The notes under the pieces: model-generated
Seen by the model: only the letters and a program-made list of their open reading frames with translations
What the model was told of the DNA's origin: nothing
Databases searched by the model: none
Translations under genes and position numbers: made by a program
Assembly (NCBI RefSeq): GCF_014196625.1
Contig: NZ_JACIDZ010000016.1
Location: 1-64,000 of the forward strand
Source: Martelella radicis
GTDB lineage: Bacteria > Pseudomonadota > Alphaproteobacteria > Rhizobiales > Rhizobiaceae
Direction: 5' to 3'
DNA: 64,000 bases
In this document: positions 51,670-63,092 of the stretch, in pieces
How the letters are laid out: every line of letters begins with the position of its first letter
Position numbering within the stretch: position 1 is the first letter of the stretch

Positions 51670-51691
51670 GCCGGACGAAATTTCGCCCGGC
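51670..51691 (-). terminator. Possible weak terminator after ileS
   Basis: On the minus strand GCCGGGCGAAA pairs with TTTCGTCCGGC with one mismatched pair, then a moderately T-rich stretch follows. The spacing to the ileS stop is 12 bases. The T-tract is poor, so the call is weak. Confidence 0.35.
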
Positions 51692-51703
51692 CGCCTGTTT
51701 CGT

Positions 51704-54655
51704 TCAGGCCTTGCCGGCCAGTTCCCGCAATGCCGCCGCATCGCGCGCGGAGACATCCGGAAAATCGGGATCCGAGCCGACATCATCGGTGATCCGCCAG
51801 GAGCGGGCGCATTTGCGACCCTCCGCAAGAGCGGGCACGACGGCGACATTGGCGACCTCCGACAGGCGGAAAGCCTCTTCCGGCCCCTCGCCTTCCTTCA
51901 CCGTGATCGCCGAGGTGATGCAGATCTCCTCGAAATCGCGGTCATCAAGTGCTGCCAGAAGCGCCTTGTCGTTGACGTAGACGACCGGAGCCGCTTCCAG
52001 CGATGAACCAATCCGCTTGTCTCGACGTTCGACCTCCAGCGCGCCGGTGACGACCTTGCGGACCTCGCGGACCTTCAGCCACTTGGCCGCAAGCGCCTCG
52101 TCCTTCCAGTCAGCCGGCACCGTCGGGAACTGCTCCAGATGAACAGAAACGGCCTCCGGATTGCGCGAAAGCCAGGCCTCTTCCATGGTGAACGGCAGCA
52201 TCGGCGCAAGCCAGGTCACCAGGCAATCGAACAGCCTGCGGATGACGACGAGGGCCGAACGACGACGCAGCGAGGACGGCGCATCGCAGTAAAGCGCATC
52301 CTTGCGGACGTCGAAGTAGAACGCCGACAATTCGATATTGGCGAAATCCGTCAGCGCGCGGGCGATCTTCTTGAACTCGAAGTCGTCATAGCCCTTGCGC
52401 ACGAGCTGATCGAGTTCGGCCAGCCGGTGCAGCATCAGCCGCTCCAGCTCCGGCATCTCGGCGATCGCGATGTCCTCGCCCTCGTCATGGGCAAGCGTGC
52501 CGAGCATCCAGCGCAGCGTATTGCGAAGCTTGCGATAGGTGTCGACATTGGTCTTGATGATCGTTTCGCCGAGACGCTGGTCTTCCCAGTAATCCGTGGT
52601 CATGACCCACAGCCGCAGGATATCGGCGCCGGATTTGGCCATCACGTCCTGCGGGACCACGGTATTGCCGAGCGATTTCGACATCTTGCGGCCCTGCTCG
52701 TCCATCGTGAACCCGTGGGTGACGACGGCGTTGTAGGGCGCGCGGCCGCGCGTGGCGCAACCTTCCAGCAGCGAGGAATGGAACCAGCCGCGATGCTGGT
52801 CGGAACCTTCGAGATAGACATCGGCCGGCCATTTCAGGTCCGGGCGGTCTTCCAGGACGAAGGAATGGGTCGAGCCCGAGTCGAACCAGACATCGAGGAT
52901 GTCGGTGACCATCTCCCATTCCTCGTTCGCCCGGCTTCCAAGGAAGCGCTCGCGCGCGCCTTCGGCAAACCAGGCGTCCGCCCCTTCCTTTTCGAAGGCC
53001 TCGAGGATGCGGCCGTTGACAGCCTCGTCCACCAGCACTTCACCGGCCTTGTCGGCAAAGATGCAGATCGGAACGCCCCAGGCGCGCTGACGCGACAGCA
53101 CCCAGTCGGGCCGGCCCTCGATCATGCCGCGCAGGCGGTTCTTGCCGGCGGCCGGCACGAAGCGCGTATCGTCGATCGCCGAAAGGGCGCGGGAGCGCAG
53201 CGTCGTCTCATCGCCGAGGTCCTTGTCCATATAGACGAACCATTGCGGCGTGTTGCGGAAGATGACCGGCTTTTTCGATCGCCAGGAATGCGGATAGTCG
53301 TGCTTGATCCGGCCACGGGCAAACAGGCGATCGGCGGCGATCAGCGCCTTGATGACGCGGTCGTTCGCATCGCCCTTCTTGCCATTGTCGTCCATGACGC
53401 GGGCAGCCCCGCCTTCAGCCGAGGGGCCGAAGCCCGGTGCCTCGTCGGTGTAGAAGCCATCGTCTCCCACCGTGAAAGGGATTTTCGGCGAGACGCCGCG
53501 CGCTTCGAGGTCGCGGGCACGGTCCATCCAGGCATCAAAGTCCTCGCGACCGTGGCCGGGCGCGGTGTGGACAAAGCCCGTACCGGCATCATCGGTCACA
53601 TGGTTTCCAGCTAGCAACGGTACTTCGAAATTGTAGCCTAGAGCTGCGAGCGGATGAGCACATGTGATACTCGCGACTTCATCGGATTCGAGATGGGTAA
53701 GCATCTCCAACTTGACTTTAGCTTTGGCTGCGCACTCCTCATAAAGGCTATTTGCCAAAACAACGCGCTCTCCCTGTTGCGGCCCATACTCGTTTTCTGC
53801 AGCCGTGACCTCGTAAAGCCCATACGCTACGTTTGGCGAATAACTGATGGCACGGTTGCCGGGTATCGTCCAAGGAGTGGTAGTCCAGATAAGGACAAAA
53901 GCTGACTTGAGCTGAGCCAAACGTTCGGAAGCCTTATCTGGGTCGTTGAGGCGGCGAGCTTCGTTGACACTCGCCTCGACCACCGGAAACTTCACCCAGA
54001 TCGTGTCCGACTGGACCTCGTGATATTCGACTTCCGCCTCGGCCAGCGCCGTGCGCTCGACCACCGACCACATCACCGGCTTGGAGCCGCGATAGAGTTG
54101 GCCGGATTTCGCGATCTTCAGGAGTTCGCCGGCGATCCGCGCCTCGGCATGAAACGCCATGGTCGTGTAGGGCTTTTCGAAATCGCCCTCGATGCCGAGC
54201 CGCTTGAATTCCGCCGTCTGCACGTCGATCCAGTGCTGGGCGAAGTCGCGGCATTCCTGGCGGAATTCGTTGATCGGCACCTCGTCCTTGTTCTGGCCCT
54301 TGGCGCGGTAGGCTTCCTCGATCTTCCATTCGATCGGCAGGCCATGGCAATCCCAGCCCGGCACATAGTTGGAATCGTAACCGCGCATCTGGAAGGAACG
54401 GGTGATCACGTCCTTCAGGATCTTGTTCAGCGCATGGCCGATATGGATGTTGCCGTTGGCATAGGGCGGGCCGTCATGCAGCACGAATTTCTCGCGGCCG
54501 GCGGCGTCCTCGCGCATCTTCTTGTAAAGATTGATCTCCTCCCAGCGGGCGACGAGCTCGGGCTCCTTCTTGGGAAGGCCCGCGCGCATCGGGAAATCCG
54601 TCTTCGGCAGATAGAGTGTTTCGGAATAGTCGATCGTGTCTTTTGTGTCGCTCAT
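51704..54655 (-). CDS. ileS: Isoleucyl-tRNA synthetase
   Basis: Class I synthetase of 983 residues. The HIGH motif is at residues 71-74 ([10 protein letters not shown]) and KMSKS at 657-661. The CP1 editing domain has the Thr-rich [10 protein letters not shown] and the [16 protein letters not shown] segment. The ATG at 54655 gives [14 protein letters not shown]; the 31-codon upstream extension lacks family support. The C-terminal end keeps only one of the zinc-ligand cysteines (KCARSW), as if the C-terminal zinc finger has been lost. Bases about 53610-53950, in the editing domain, are clearly AT-richer and use other codons than the rest of the gene. Confidence 0.97.
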   Translation of the reverse strand: MSDTKDTIDYSETLYLPKTDFPMRAGLPKKEPELVARWEEINLYKKMREDAAGREKFVLHDGPPYANGNIHIGHALNKILKDVITRSFQMRGYDSNYVPGWDCHGLPIEWKIEEAYRAKGQNKDEVPINEFRQECRDFAQHWIDVQTAEFKRLGIEGDFEKPYTTMAFHAEARIAGELLKIAKSGQLYRGSKPVMWSVVERTALAEAEVEYHEVQSDTIWVKFPVVEASVNEARRLNDPDKASERLAQLKSAFVLIWTTTPWTIPGNRAISYSPNVAYGLYEVTAAENEYGPQQGERVVLANSLYEECAAKAKVKLEMLTHLESDEVASITCAHPLAALGYNFEVPLLAGNHVTDDAGTGFVHTAPGHGREDFDAWMDRARDLEARGVSPKIPFTVGDDGFYTDEAPGFGPSAEGGAARVMDDNGKKGDANDRVIKALIAADRLFARGRIKHDYPHSWRSKKPVIFRNTPQWFVYMDKDLGDETTLRSRALSAIDDTRFVPAAGKNRLRGMIEGRPDWVLSRQRAWGVPICIFADKAGEVLVDEAVNGRILEAFEKEGADAWFAEGARERFLGSRANEEWEMVTDILDVWFDSGSTHSFVLEDRPDLKWPADVYLEGSDQHRGWFHSSLLEGCATRGRAPYNAVVTHGFTMDEQGRKMSKSLGNTVVPQDVMAKSGADILRLWVMTTDYWEDQRLGETIIKTNVDTYRKLRNTLRWMLGTLAHDEGEDIAIAEMPELERLMLHRLAELDQLVRKGYDDFEFKKIARALTDFANIELSAFYFDVRKDALYCDAPSSLRRRSALVVIRRLFDCLVTWLAPMLPFTMEEAWLSRNPEAVSVHLEQFPTVPADWKDEALAAKWLKVREVRKVVTGALEVERRDKRIGSSLEAAPVVYVNDKALLAALDDRDFEEICITSAITVKEGEGPEEAFRLSEVANVAVVPALAEGRKCARSWRITDDVGSDPDFPDVSARDAAALRELAGKA

Positions 54656-54927
54656 GGTTTCGCGGCTTTTTCTCTGGTGCGGCGCCGTGTGGCGAGCTTT
54701 CGCAAGTCTTTGGGGAAACTGTCGGTGGCAGGGGCGTGAAAACGCCAAAATCCCGGACCTTCCGGCGCCTCAAATCAGGCTGCGCGGAAAGCCGGGCCGA
54801 TAATTCGAATGATGCGAAACCGTATCCCAGTCATCATGGGGCCGTCTTTACGGCTTTTTGGCCGGGATGAAAAGAGGGTTGTCGGGGACAGGGAAGGGCG
54901 AATTGCAAAAACGTCTACATGGTCAAG

Positions 54928-55908
54928 TTAAAACGCGATCTTCGCATCCAGCGGCGAGAATGGCTGAACGGCGGAAAGCAAGGCCTTGGCTTGATCGGCG
55001 TCGCGGTGCATCTGGGCGACGAGGGCTTCCAGGCCGTTGAACTTCAGCTCATCGCGCAGGCGGCCGAAGAGCGAGACGGAACCGGTCTCGCCGTAGAGAT
55101 CGCCCTTGAAATCGAAGATATAGGTTTCGAGCAGCGGCCTGCCGTCTTCCACCACGGTCGGGCGGCGGCCGAAGCTTGCCACGCCATCATGCAGCGTGCC
55201 GTCGGGACGGCGATAGCGCACGGCGTAGATGCCGGGCCTGAGCTTGGCGTCCGGATCAAACGCCATGTTGGCAGTCGGAAAGCCGAGCGTACGGCCGAGT
55301 TTCTCGCCATGGATCACCTCGCCCGAAACCGTGTAGCGATAGCCGAGCAGGCTGGACGCCTCCACCACTTCGCCGCGGGTCAGAAGATCGCGGATGCGGC
55401 TGGAGGAAACGACATCGGCGTTTTCGTCACGAAAGGCATCCATCAACGTGACGCCGAAACCGTGGCGCTTTCCCGCCTGCATCAGATAGGCAGGCCCGCC
55501 CTCGCGATTGCGACCGAAATGAAAATCGAACCCGGTAACGACTTCGCTTGCGGCAAGCCAGTCGATCAGAACGGTTGTGACGAACTCCTCCGGCGAGCGC
55601 TGCGAGAAGGTCCGGTCGAAGGGATATTCGATGACGGCATGATAGCCCATCGCCTCCAGAAGCCGCGCCTTCATCGGCGCTGGCGTCAACCGGAAGACCG
55701 GGGCCTTCGGATTGAAGACGGAACGCGGATGTGGCTCGAATGTCAGCACCAGCGCCGGCACGCCGCGCTCTTCGGCAATGGCGAGCGCGCGTTCCAGCAC
55801 GCTCTGGTGCCCGCGATGGACGCCATCGAAATTGCCGATGGCCACCACCCCGCCCTTCAGTTCGGAAGGCAGGGGTTCACGAAATTCGTTGCGGTGAAAT
55901 ACGGTCAT
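54928..55908 (-). CDS. ribF: Bifunctional riboflavin kinase/FAD synthetase
   Basis: Makes FMN and FAD from riboflavin; 326 residues. The N-terminal FAD-synthetase half has GNFDGVHRGHQ and SSSRIRDLL, the C-terminal flavokinase half has GRTLGFPTANM and ETYIFDFKGDLYG. It is upstream of ileS by 272 bases on the same strand, the common ribF-ileS order. Downstream of the HAD gene by 28 bases, so it may share a transcript. Confidence 0.96.
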   Translation of the reverse strand: MTVFHRNEFREPLPSELKGGVVAIGNFDGVHRGHQSVLERALAIAEERGVPALVLTFEPHPRSVFNPKAPVFRLTPAPMKARLLEAMGYHAVIEYPFDRTFSQRSPEEFVTTVLIDWLAASEVVTGFDFHFGRNREGGPAYLMQAGKRHGFGVTLMDAFRDENADVVSSSRIRDLLTRGEVVEASSLLGYRYTVSGEVIHGEKLGRTLGFPTANMAFDPDAKLRPGIYAVRYRRPDGTLHDGVASFGRRPTVVEDGRPLLETYIFDFKGDLYGETGSVSLFGRLRDELKFNGLEALVAQMHRDADQAKALLSAVQPFSPLDAKIAF

Positions 55909-55936
55909 TCTCTTTGTCCACGTGGCTGCGGCGCTC

Positions 55937-56785
55937 TTATGCGAGGTCAGGCATCCAGTATTTCGGCTTTGCGTTCTTCTCCGTCAAGAACCGATCGAGC
56001 AACGCTTCGTCAACCTTTCCGTCGACCGTGTAGTCGGCTGCATGAATGCCCTCGGCGATGAACAAGAGGTCGAGGCCGTAGTCGAGCGCGCCCTTCACAT
56101 CCGTCGGCATGCCGTCGCCGATCGCCAGGATACGGGACTTGTCGACCTCTCCCGCAAGCGAACGGGCTTTCTCGAATGCGGCCTCATAGATCGGCGTATG
56201 CGGCTTACCGGCAATGCGCGTCTCTCCGCCAAGCTCATCATAGAGCGCTGCCAGCGCGCCCGCGCATGGGATCAGCCGGTTGCCGCGGGTAACGACGAGA
56301 TCCGGATTGGCGCAGATCAGCGGCGCGCCGCGCTCCTTGAAGCTGACAAGCATGTCGCGATAGTCTTCCGGCGTCTCGGTCTCGTCATCGAAGAAGCCGG
56401 TGCAGAGAATGCCCTCGGCCTCCGCCTCGCCGACGAGTGAGGCGCCGGTTCCATCGATCAGGCCGGTATCGCGTTTCGGCCCAAGGTGGAAGAGCTTGCG
56501 CGGCCCCTCGGCAACAAGCGTCTTCGTCACGTCGCCGGAGGTGACGATCCCGTCATAACTTTCGTCATATATCTCGAGGGCCGCAAGCTGTTTGGCGACC
56601 GCCGGCGAAAGCCGGGGCGAATTGGTCAGAAGGATCACGGTCTTGCCCGCTTCGCGCGCCGCCGAGAGGGCGCTCCGCGCCTCGGCGAAGGCTGCCACGC
56701 CGTTGTGCAGCACGCCCCAGACATCACACAACACCACGTCGTAATCGGCATAGAGCGCGCTGAGGGCGGGGATCGAACGGGGCAT
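55937..56785 (-). CDS. HAD-superfamily hydrolase, NagD/TIGR01459 type
   Basis: A 282-residue HAD phosphatase with class IIA cap. Motif I is VVLCDVWGVLHNG, motif II is LLTNSPR, and the late acidic motif is ILAIGDGMPTDVKGALDYG. The family TIGR01459 is common in rhizobia and its substrate is unknown. The gene lies 28 bases upstream of ribF. The ATG gives MPRSIPALSALYADYD. Confidence 0.9.
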   Translation of the reverse strand: MPRSIPALSALYADYDVVLCDVWGVLHNGVAAFAEARSALSAAREAGKTVILLTNSPRLSPAVAKQLAALEIYDESYDGIVTSGDVTKTLVAEGPRKLFHLGPKRDTGLIDGTGASLVGEAEAEGILCTGFFDDETETPEDYRDMLVSFKERGAPLICANPDLVVTRGNRLIPCAGALAALYDELGGETRIAGKPHTPIYEAAFEKARSLAGEVDKSRILAIGDGMPTDVKGALDYGLDLLFIAEGIHAADYTVDGKVDEALLDRFLTEKNAKPKYWMPDLA

Positions 56786-56842
56786 GGCATGTCCTTTTGG
56801 GGGTCTGGCGATCGTCTTGGGCGGAATTCACGGCCCTAATGG

Positions 56843-58174
56843 TCATAACCAGGTGGCAATGGCAAGCCCCGCAAGTCCAGCGCCAAGAAGAAGCGGCACG
56901 ACGCCGATGCGCAGCGCAAACAGCGCGACCGCAGACAGCAGGCTCAACAGCAGCGACCAGCCATGCAGGCTCGACCAATCCGGCCAGACCGGCCCGGCAT
57001 CGATGAAGGGCGGCAGAACGAAAAGCTCGATGCGCCCCACGGTATCGAACATCACATGTAAAGCAAACCAGAGCGAGAGGTTTGCGATCACCCCGACGAT
57101 TGCCGCGCCGATGCCAGCCATGGCGCCCGTCAGCGCCGGGTTCTTTCTGAGTTCTTCGATGAAGGGCGCGCCGGCGAAGATGAAGACGAAACTGGGCACG
57201 AAGATCGCCCAGGCCGTCAAAAGCGCGCCGATCACCCCGGAGATGAGCGGCGCGGAAAAGGCAGGCACCGCATAGGCGCCCAGAAAGCCGACGAAACAAA
57301 GCACCAGGACGAGCGGGCCCGGCGTGGTTTCGGCGAGCGCCAGACCATCCAGCATTTCCGCAGGCGTCACCCAGTGATAGGTGGTGACAGCCTCCTGCGC
57401 CACGTAGGAGAGCACGGCATAGGCCCCGCCGAAGGAAAACAGCGCCACTTTGACGAAAAAGCCGAAAATGTCGGCAAGCGTCCCATCGCCGCCCAATGCG
57501 GCAAGGATGCCGAGCGGCAACAGCCAGATGATCGTCCAGACGATGATCGTGCCGATCGCCCGCATCCCCTTCTTCGACGTAGGGGACGCGGATATCCCGC
57601 CTTCATCCCAATCGTCGGGACCGCCGCGCAGCAGAAAGTAGCCGCCGACCCCGGCCGCGAAAACCACGATCGGAAATGCGATCCCGAACACGAACAACGC
57701 CACGAAGGCAATGACGGCGAAAGCCACCGAAACCGGCCCCTTGAGAGACTTGTTCGCCATGCGCCAGAGCGCCTGAACAACGATGGCGAGAACCGCCGCC
57801 TTCAGCCCCATGAAGACAGCCTCAAGCCACGACGTATCGGCGAGCGCTGCATATGAGGCTGCAAAGGCGATGATGACGAGAAGCCCCGGGAGGACGAACA
57901 GAAGACCCGCCGCAACGCCGCCACGCACGCCAAAAAGCAACCAGCCGATATAGGTGGCAAGCTGCTGCGCTTCCGGCCCCGGCAGCAGCATGCAATAGTT
58001 CAGCGCATGGAGGTAACGGTCTTCCTTAAGCCAGCCTTTCTCCTCGACCACGATCCGGTGCATCAGCGCAATCTGGCCTGCCGGGCCGCCAAATGACAGG
58101 CAGCCGATGCGGGCAAAAACTGCGATCAGCTCGCGAAAGGACGGATTATTATCCTGATCGACACTTTCGGTCAC
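56843..58174 (-). CDS. chrA: Chromate efflux transporter (ChrA family)
   Basis: CHR-family membrane protein of 443 residues and two related halves, the long ChrA form. The N-terminal half has FGGPAGQIALMHRIVVEEKGWL and LPGPEAQQLATYIGW, and the C-terminal half has FSFGGAYAVLSYVAQEAV and TPGPLVLVLCFVGFLGAY, the repeated family motifs. It is predicted to export chromate; family members may instead carry other anions. Its start is about 165 bases from the groES CIRCE element and it is divergent from groES. No ChrB regulator is nearby. Confidence 0.9.
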   Translation of the reverse strand: MTESVDQDNNPSFRELIAVFARIGCLSFGGPAGQIALMHRIVVEEKGWLKEDRYLHALNYCMLLPGPEAQQLATYIGWLLFGVRGGVAAGLLFVLPGLLVIIAFAASYAALADTSWLEAVFMGLKAAVLAIVVQALWRMANKSLKGPVSVAFAVIAFVALFVFGIAFPIVVFAAGVGGYFLLRGGPDDWDEGGISASPTSKKGMRAIGTIIVWTIIWLLPLGILAALGGDGTLADIFGFFVKVALFSFGGAYAVLSYVAQEAVTTYHWVTPAEMLDGLALAETTPGPLVLVLCFVGFLGAYAVPAFSAPLISGVIGALLTAWAIFVPSFVFIFAGAPFIEELRKNPALTGAMAGIGAAIVGVIANLSLWFALHVMFDTVGRIELFVLPPFIDAGPVWPDWSSLHGWSLLLSLLSAVALFALRIGVVPLLLGAGLAGLAIATWL

Positions 58175-58302
58175 AATCTCCTCGCATTCCGCGTAGAAAA
58201 AACCGCCTCAGGGTTATCGCCGCCGCATATAATCTGTATGAAGGTCGAAATCCCGGACCTTGGCCCTTAGTCGGACGCGATAAAAATTCTTTCGCCGATT
58301 TC

Positions 58303-58331
58303 TTGACACGCCGCACCCCACCTCCTAAATC
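58303..58331 (+). promoter_or_regulatory. Heat-shock/sigma-70-like promoter of groES-groEL
   Basis: TTGACA (58303-58308) and TAAATC (58326-58331) are separated by 17 bases, just ahead of the CIRCE element. The leading CTTGAC also resembles the alphaproteobacterial RpoH -35. Position fits transcription starting inside or next to CIRCE. Confidence 0.7.
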
Positions 58332-58338
58332 TCCGCCA

Positions 58339-58365
58339 TTAGCACTCACCCAACTAGAGTGCTAA
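58339..58365. promoter_or_regulatory. CIRCE element (HrcA operator)
   Basis: TTAGCACTC-N9-GAGTGCTAA is a perfect match to the CIRCE consensus, a nine-base inverted repeat bound by the heat-shock repressor HrcA. It lies 60 bases before groES and next to the promoter. The hrcA gene is not in the window. Confidence 0.95.
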
Positions 58366-58424
58366 CACTTATCCAGGTGGCCGCAAATGCGGCTGCGAAT
58401 GTCATTTGATCGAGGGTACAGACA

Positions 58425-58721
<297 letters not shown>

Positions 58722-58788
58722 TCGGCGGTCATCCCTGACGCTTACCATTCCATTCAGCCGGGCTTTTGAGCCCATCAAGGTTTGATAA

Positions 58789-60456
<1,668 letters not shown>

Positions 60457-60774
60457 TCAGGCGACAGCCTGATTGCCGAGCGCCCAGCTCGACCATTGGA
60501 ATTTCGGAAAGGCGCCTTTCGGGGCGCCTTTTTTGCGTTTTCGGGCAGAACGGGCTTTTCCGGACTGCGGCGTAAATGCCGCAACCGTCAAAAACATGAA
60601 CAAATGCTAATATTTGAATTGCGGAAAAGGCCGACGCCTGCTGAAGTTGACAGGCTTCAGAAGAAGCTGCGAACAGGCGTTGCGTTTCATTTTGCGTTTC
60701 GAGAGTAGACCGCATGTGACCCCCGGCGCTGCTGTGCGCCGTGATACAAAGAACATGCAGGGTGAACTCTTAAG
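60457..60774. other. Intergenic region between groEL and the porin gene
   Basis: 318 bases. It holds the groEL terminator at 60509-60534 and the unassigned upstream region of the porin gene. No further gene is convincing. Confidence 0.6.
60509..60534 (+). terminator. Intrinsic terminator of groES-groEL
   Basis: AAGGCGCC (60509-60516) pairs with GGCGCCTT (60523-60530); the T-run extends to 60534. It begins 53 bases after the groEL stop. Confidence 0.85.
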
Positions 60775-61458
60775 ATGAAAGCATATCTTCTGGCGCTTGT
60801 CGCCGCAGCGTCCGCTGCTTCCGCTCAGGCTGCCGATCCCATGATTGCCCCGGCCCCGCCGATGCCTGCGGCCTACGACTGGACCGGCGCGTACTTCGGC
60901 GCCCAGGGCGGGTATGGCTGGGTCGCCGGCGAAGTGCCTGATGACCTTTTCACCGGAACCAAGACGGAAAGCGCAGACGGCGGGGCTGCGGCTGCGTTTG
61001 GCGGCTACTACTACCAGTTCCCCAATGATTTTGTCGTCGGCGTCAACGGCGAGTTTGGCTATAACTGGAATGACAATTCCTACGCCATTGTTTCGCCCTA
61101 CCCCATCCTGAACGGCCAGAGCGTGACCTTCGGGACCGAGTGGCGGGCAAGCGTGGAGGGAAGCGTCGGCTACGCCTTCAATCGCATTCTCGTCTTCGCA
61201 AGCGGCGGCTGGACGGCGACGCGCCTCGAAGGATCGTTCTCGCTCACCGGAAAGAGCTATGACGAAGTGATGAACGGCTGGACGCTCGGCGCCGGCGTCG
61301 ATTACGCCATCACCGATAACGTCTTTGCCCGCCTGAAGGCGAGCTACAGCGACTATGGCTCCACCGACATCATCACCCAGGCGACCGGCATGGCCGGATT
61401 GCCGGACAGCAAATTGAGTCAGGCAAGCCTGATGCTCGGTATCGGTTTCAAGTTCTGA
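60775..61458 (+). CDS. Omp25/Omp31-like outer-membrane beta-barrel protein
   Basis: A 227-residue outer-membrane protein of the Omp25/Omp31 type seen in Brucella and rhizobia. A signal peptide (MKAYLLALVAAASAASAQA) precedes the mature start ADPM. The barrel is marked by the family opening YDWTGAYFGAQGGYGW, alternating strands such as FVVGVNGEFGYNW and ASVEGSVGYAFNRILVFASGGW, and ends in MLGIGFKF with the terminal Phe of outer-membrane barrels. Function is structural or porin-like. Terminator at 61491-61517. Confidence 0.9.
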   Translation: MKAYLLALVAAASAASAQAADPMIAPAPPMPAAYDWTGAYFGAQGGYGWVAGEVPDDLFTGTKTESADGGAAAAFGGYYYQFPNDFVVGVNGEFGYNWNDNSYAIVSPYPILNGQSVTFGTEWRASVEGSVGYAFNRILVFASGGWTATRLEGSFSLTGKSYDEVMNGWTLGAGVDYAITDNVFARLKASYSDYGSTDIITQATGMAGLPDSKLSQASLMLGIGFKF

Positions 61459-61490
61459 GGTCCCGGCTTTTTCAGAACCCCGAACGTGAA

Positions 61491-61517
61491 AAAGGGCGGC
61501 GTGGCCGCCCTTTCCTT
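61491..61517 (+). terminator. Intrinsic terminator of the porin gene
   Basis: GGGCGGC (61494-61500) and GCCGCCC (61504-61510) with a 3-base loop, flanked by A-rich sequence before and TTTCCTT after. It also lies between convergent genes, so it may stop both. Confidence 0.75.
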
Positions 61518-61539
61518 GCCTTTGGTTTCAGGCCATGCC

Positions 61540-62037
61540 TCACGCCGCATCGGCATGCGCGTTCAGCGACTTTTCGGCGAGCTTGGAAAGCTCCAGATCA
61601 GCCGTTGATTCCTGCTCGAAGGTTTCTTCCAGAAGCTTGGCGACATCCTTCTTGCCGAGTTGCTTCGCCCAGGCGATCAACGTCCCGTAGCGGGCCATCT
61701 CGTAATGCTCCACGGCCTGGGCGGCCGATATGAGGCCGGCATCGAGCGCTGGCGTATCCTTGAAATCCTCGATGATTTCCTCGCCTTCCTCGATGATGCC
61801 CTGAATGGCTTCGCAGGTCTTGCCCCGCGCCGGCTTGCCGAGAAGCTCGAACACCTCCTGCAGGCGTTCGATCTGGCCCTCCGTCTCCTCCCTGTGATTG
61901 CGAAAGGCCTCGGCCAGGTCATCCGATTGTGCCGCGCGGGCCATTTTCGGCAGCGCCTTCACGATCTGGCGCTCGGCGAAATAGATATCCTTGAGCGTGT
62001 CGAGGAACAGGTCCTCGAGCGTTTTCTGTCTGGTCAT
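61540..62037 (-). CDS. DUF892 ferritin-like protein (YciE type)
   Basis: A 165-residue four-helix ferritin-like protein of the DUF892/YciE family, often found in stress and stationary phase. Acidic residues of a possible di-iron site are in KDIYFAERQIVKALPKMA, FRNHREETEGQIERLQ and AVEHYEMARYGTLIAWA. The ATG at 62037 has GAGGAGAT upstream; the 26-codon extension has none. It is convergent with the porin gene. Biochemical role in the family is not settled. Confidence 0.88.
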   Translation of the reverse strand: MTRQKTLEDLFLDTLKDIYFAERQIVKALPKMARAAQSDDLAEAFRNHREETEGQIERLQEVFELLGKPARGKTCEAIQGIIEEGEEIIEDFKDTPALDAGLISAAQAVEHYEMARYGTLIAWAKQLGKKDVAKLLEETFEQESTADLELSKLAEKSLNAHADAA

Positions 62038-62136
62038 GTGATGATCTCCTCGTTGGAAAGCTGTCTTGCTTTCCTGTGCGGGAGAAACGCGGGCCCCAGC
62101 GAAACGGTTCCTCACAAAAAACGCGCGCAGATGACA

Positions 62137-62166
62137 AAAAAGCGCGGCGTGATGGCCGCGCTTTTT
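62137..62166 (-). terminator. Intrinsic terminator of the GST gene
   Basis: AAAAAGCGCGGC (62137-62148) and GCCGCGCTTTTT (62155-62166) are perfect 12-base arms around a 6-base loop. On the minus strand it ends in a T-run 22 bases after the GST stop. Confidence 0.85.
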
Positions 62167-62188
62167 GAAACCACTCTGCAGGGCCCGA

Positions 62189-62905
62189 TCAGACCTCTGC
62201 CGGCACCGAAAATCCCTTGACGCTGGCAGGTCGGTCCGAGCAGCGTTCGACCCAGGCGGTGACCGCCTTGAAGTCGGAAACCCTCAGAACATCCTCCGCA
62301 TCGTAGCCGACCGACAGTCCGCGCACCCAGGGAAACAGTGCGATGTCGGCGATCGAATATGCGGAGTAATCCTCGCCCATGATGAACTTGCGATCGCGCA
62401 GGCGCCCTTCAAGAACGCCGAGCAGCCGGCGAACTTCCTTCTTGTAGCGCTCCACCGGATAGGGATTGTTGGCGACCTTGTCGGCGGCATATTTGTAGAA
62501 GTGGCCGAACTGGCCGAACATCGGGCCGACGCCACCCATCTGGAACATCACCCACTGGATCGTCTCATAGCGGCCGATCGGGTCGTTGGGGATCAGCCTG
62601 CCGGTCTTTTCGGCGAGATATAGCAGGATCGCGCCGGACTCGAACAGGCCGACCGGCGTATCTTCCGGGCCGTGCGGATCGATGATCGCCGGGATCTTGT
62701 TGTTGGGGTTCAGCGACAGGAACTCCGGCGACATCTGGTCGTCCGTGCCGAAGGACACGCGATGCGCCTCATAGGGCAGTTCGAGCTCCTCAAGCGCGAT
62801 CGAAATCTTCACGCCATTGGGGGTCGGAAGCGAATAGAGCTGAATGACGTCCGGGTCTTTCGGCGGCCATTTCTGGGTAATCGGGAAATCGGACAAGCGC
62901 GACAT
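62189..62905 (-). CDS. Glutathione S-transferase, YghU/Ure2-like
   Basis: A 238-residue GST of the Nu/YghU-like group. The N-terminal thioredoxin fold has YSLPTPNGVKISIALEELELPYEAHRV and the glutathione-binding FESGAILLYLAEKTG (Glu-Ser pair); the C-terminal helical domain has YSIADIALFPWVRG. The ATG at 62905 follows AGGAGC; the upstream extension is not expected. Such enzymes often act as disulfide-bond reductases. Terminator at 62137-62166. Confidence 0.92.
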   Translation of the reverse strand: MSRLSDFPITQKWPPKDPDVIQLYSLPTPNGVKISIALEELELPYEAHRVSFGTDDQMSPEFLSLNPNNKIPAIIDPHGPEDTPVGLFESGAILLYLAEKTGRLIPNDPIGRYETIQWVMFQMGGVGPMFGQFGHFYKYAADKVANNPYPVERYKKEVRRLLGVLEGRLRDRKFIMGEDYSAYSIADIALFPWVRGLSVGYDAEDVLRVSDFKAVTAWVERCSDRPASVKGFSVPAEV

Positions 62906-63092
62906 GGACGCTCCTGAAAATGTTTTGCGGATAAGTGCCAGATGTGCAGTGCGGATTGATTTCGCAAGTCCATGCTTGTCATTAAAACGGCAAAAAGGTG
63001 TCATCCGCACGAAAAAATGACGATTCCTCTAAATCGTCACCAAGTATCGGTGGATCAGCCGCGCGCCCGGCAACAAGGGGTTGCGTCGCCTC

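Noticed and set aside
54841-54860. Hairpin GCCGT-CTTT-ACGGC followed by TTTTT on the plus strand
   Set aside because: Looks like a terminator but lies between two minus-strand genes (ribF, ileS) with no plus-strand transcript to stop.
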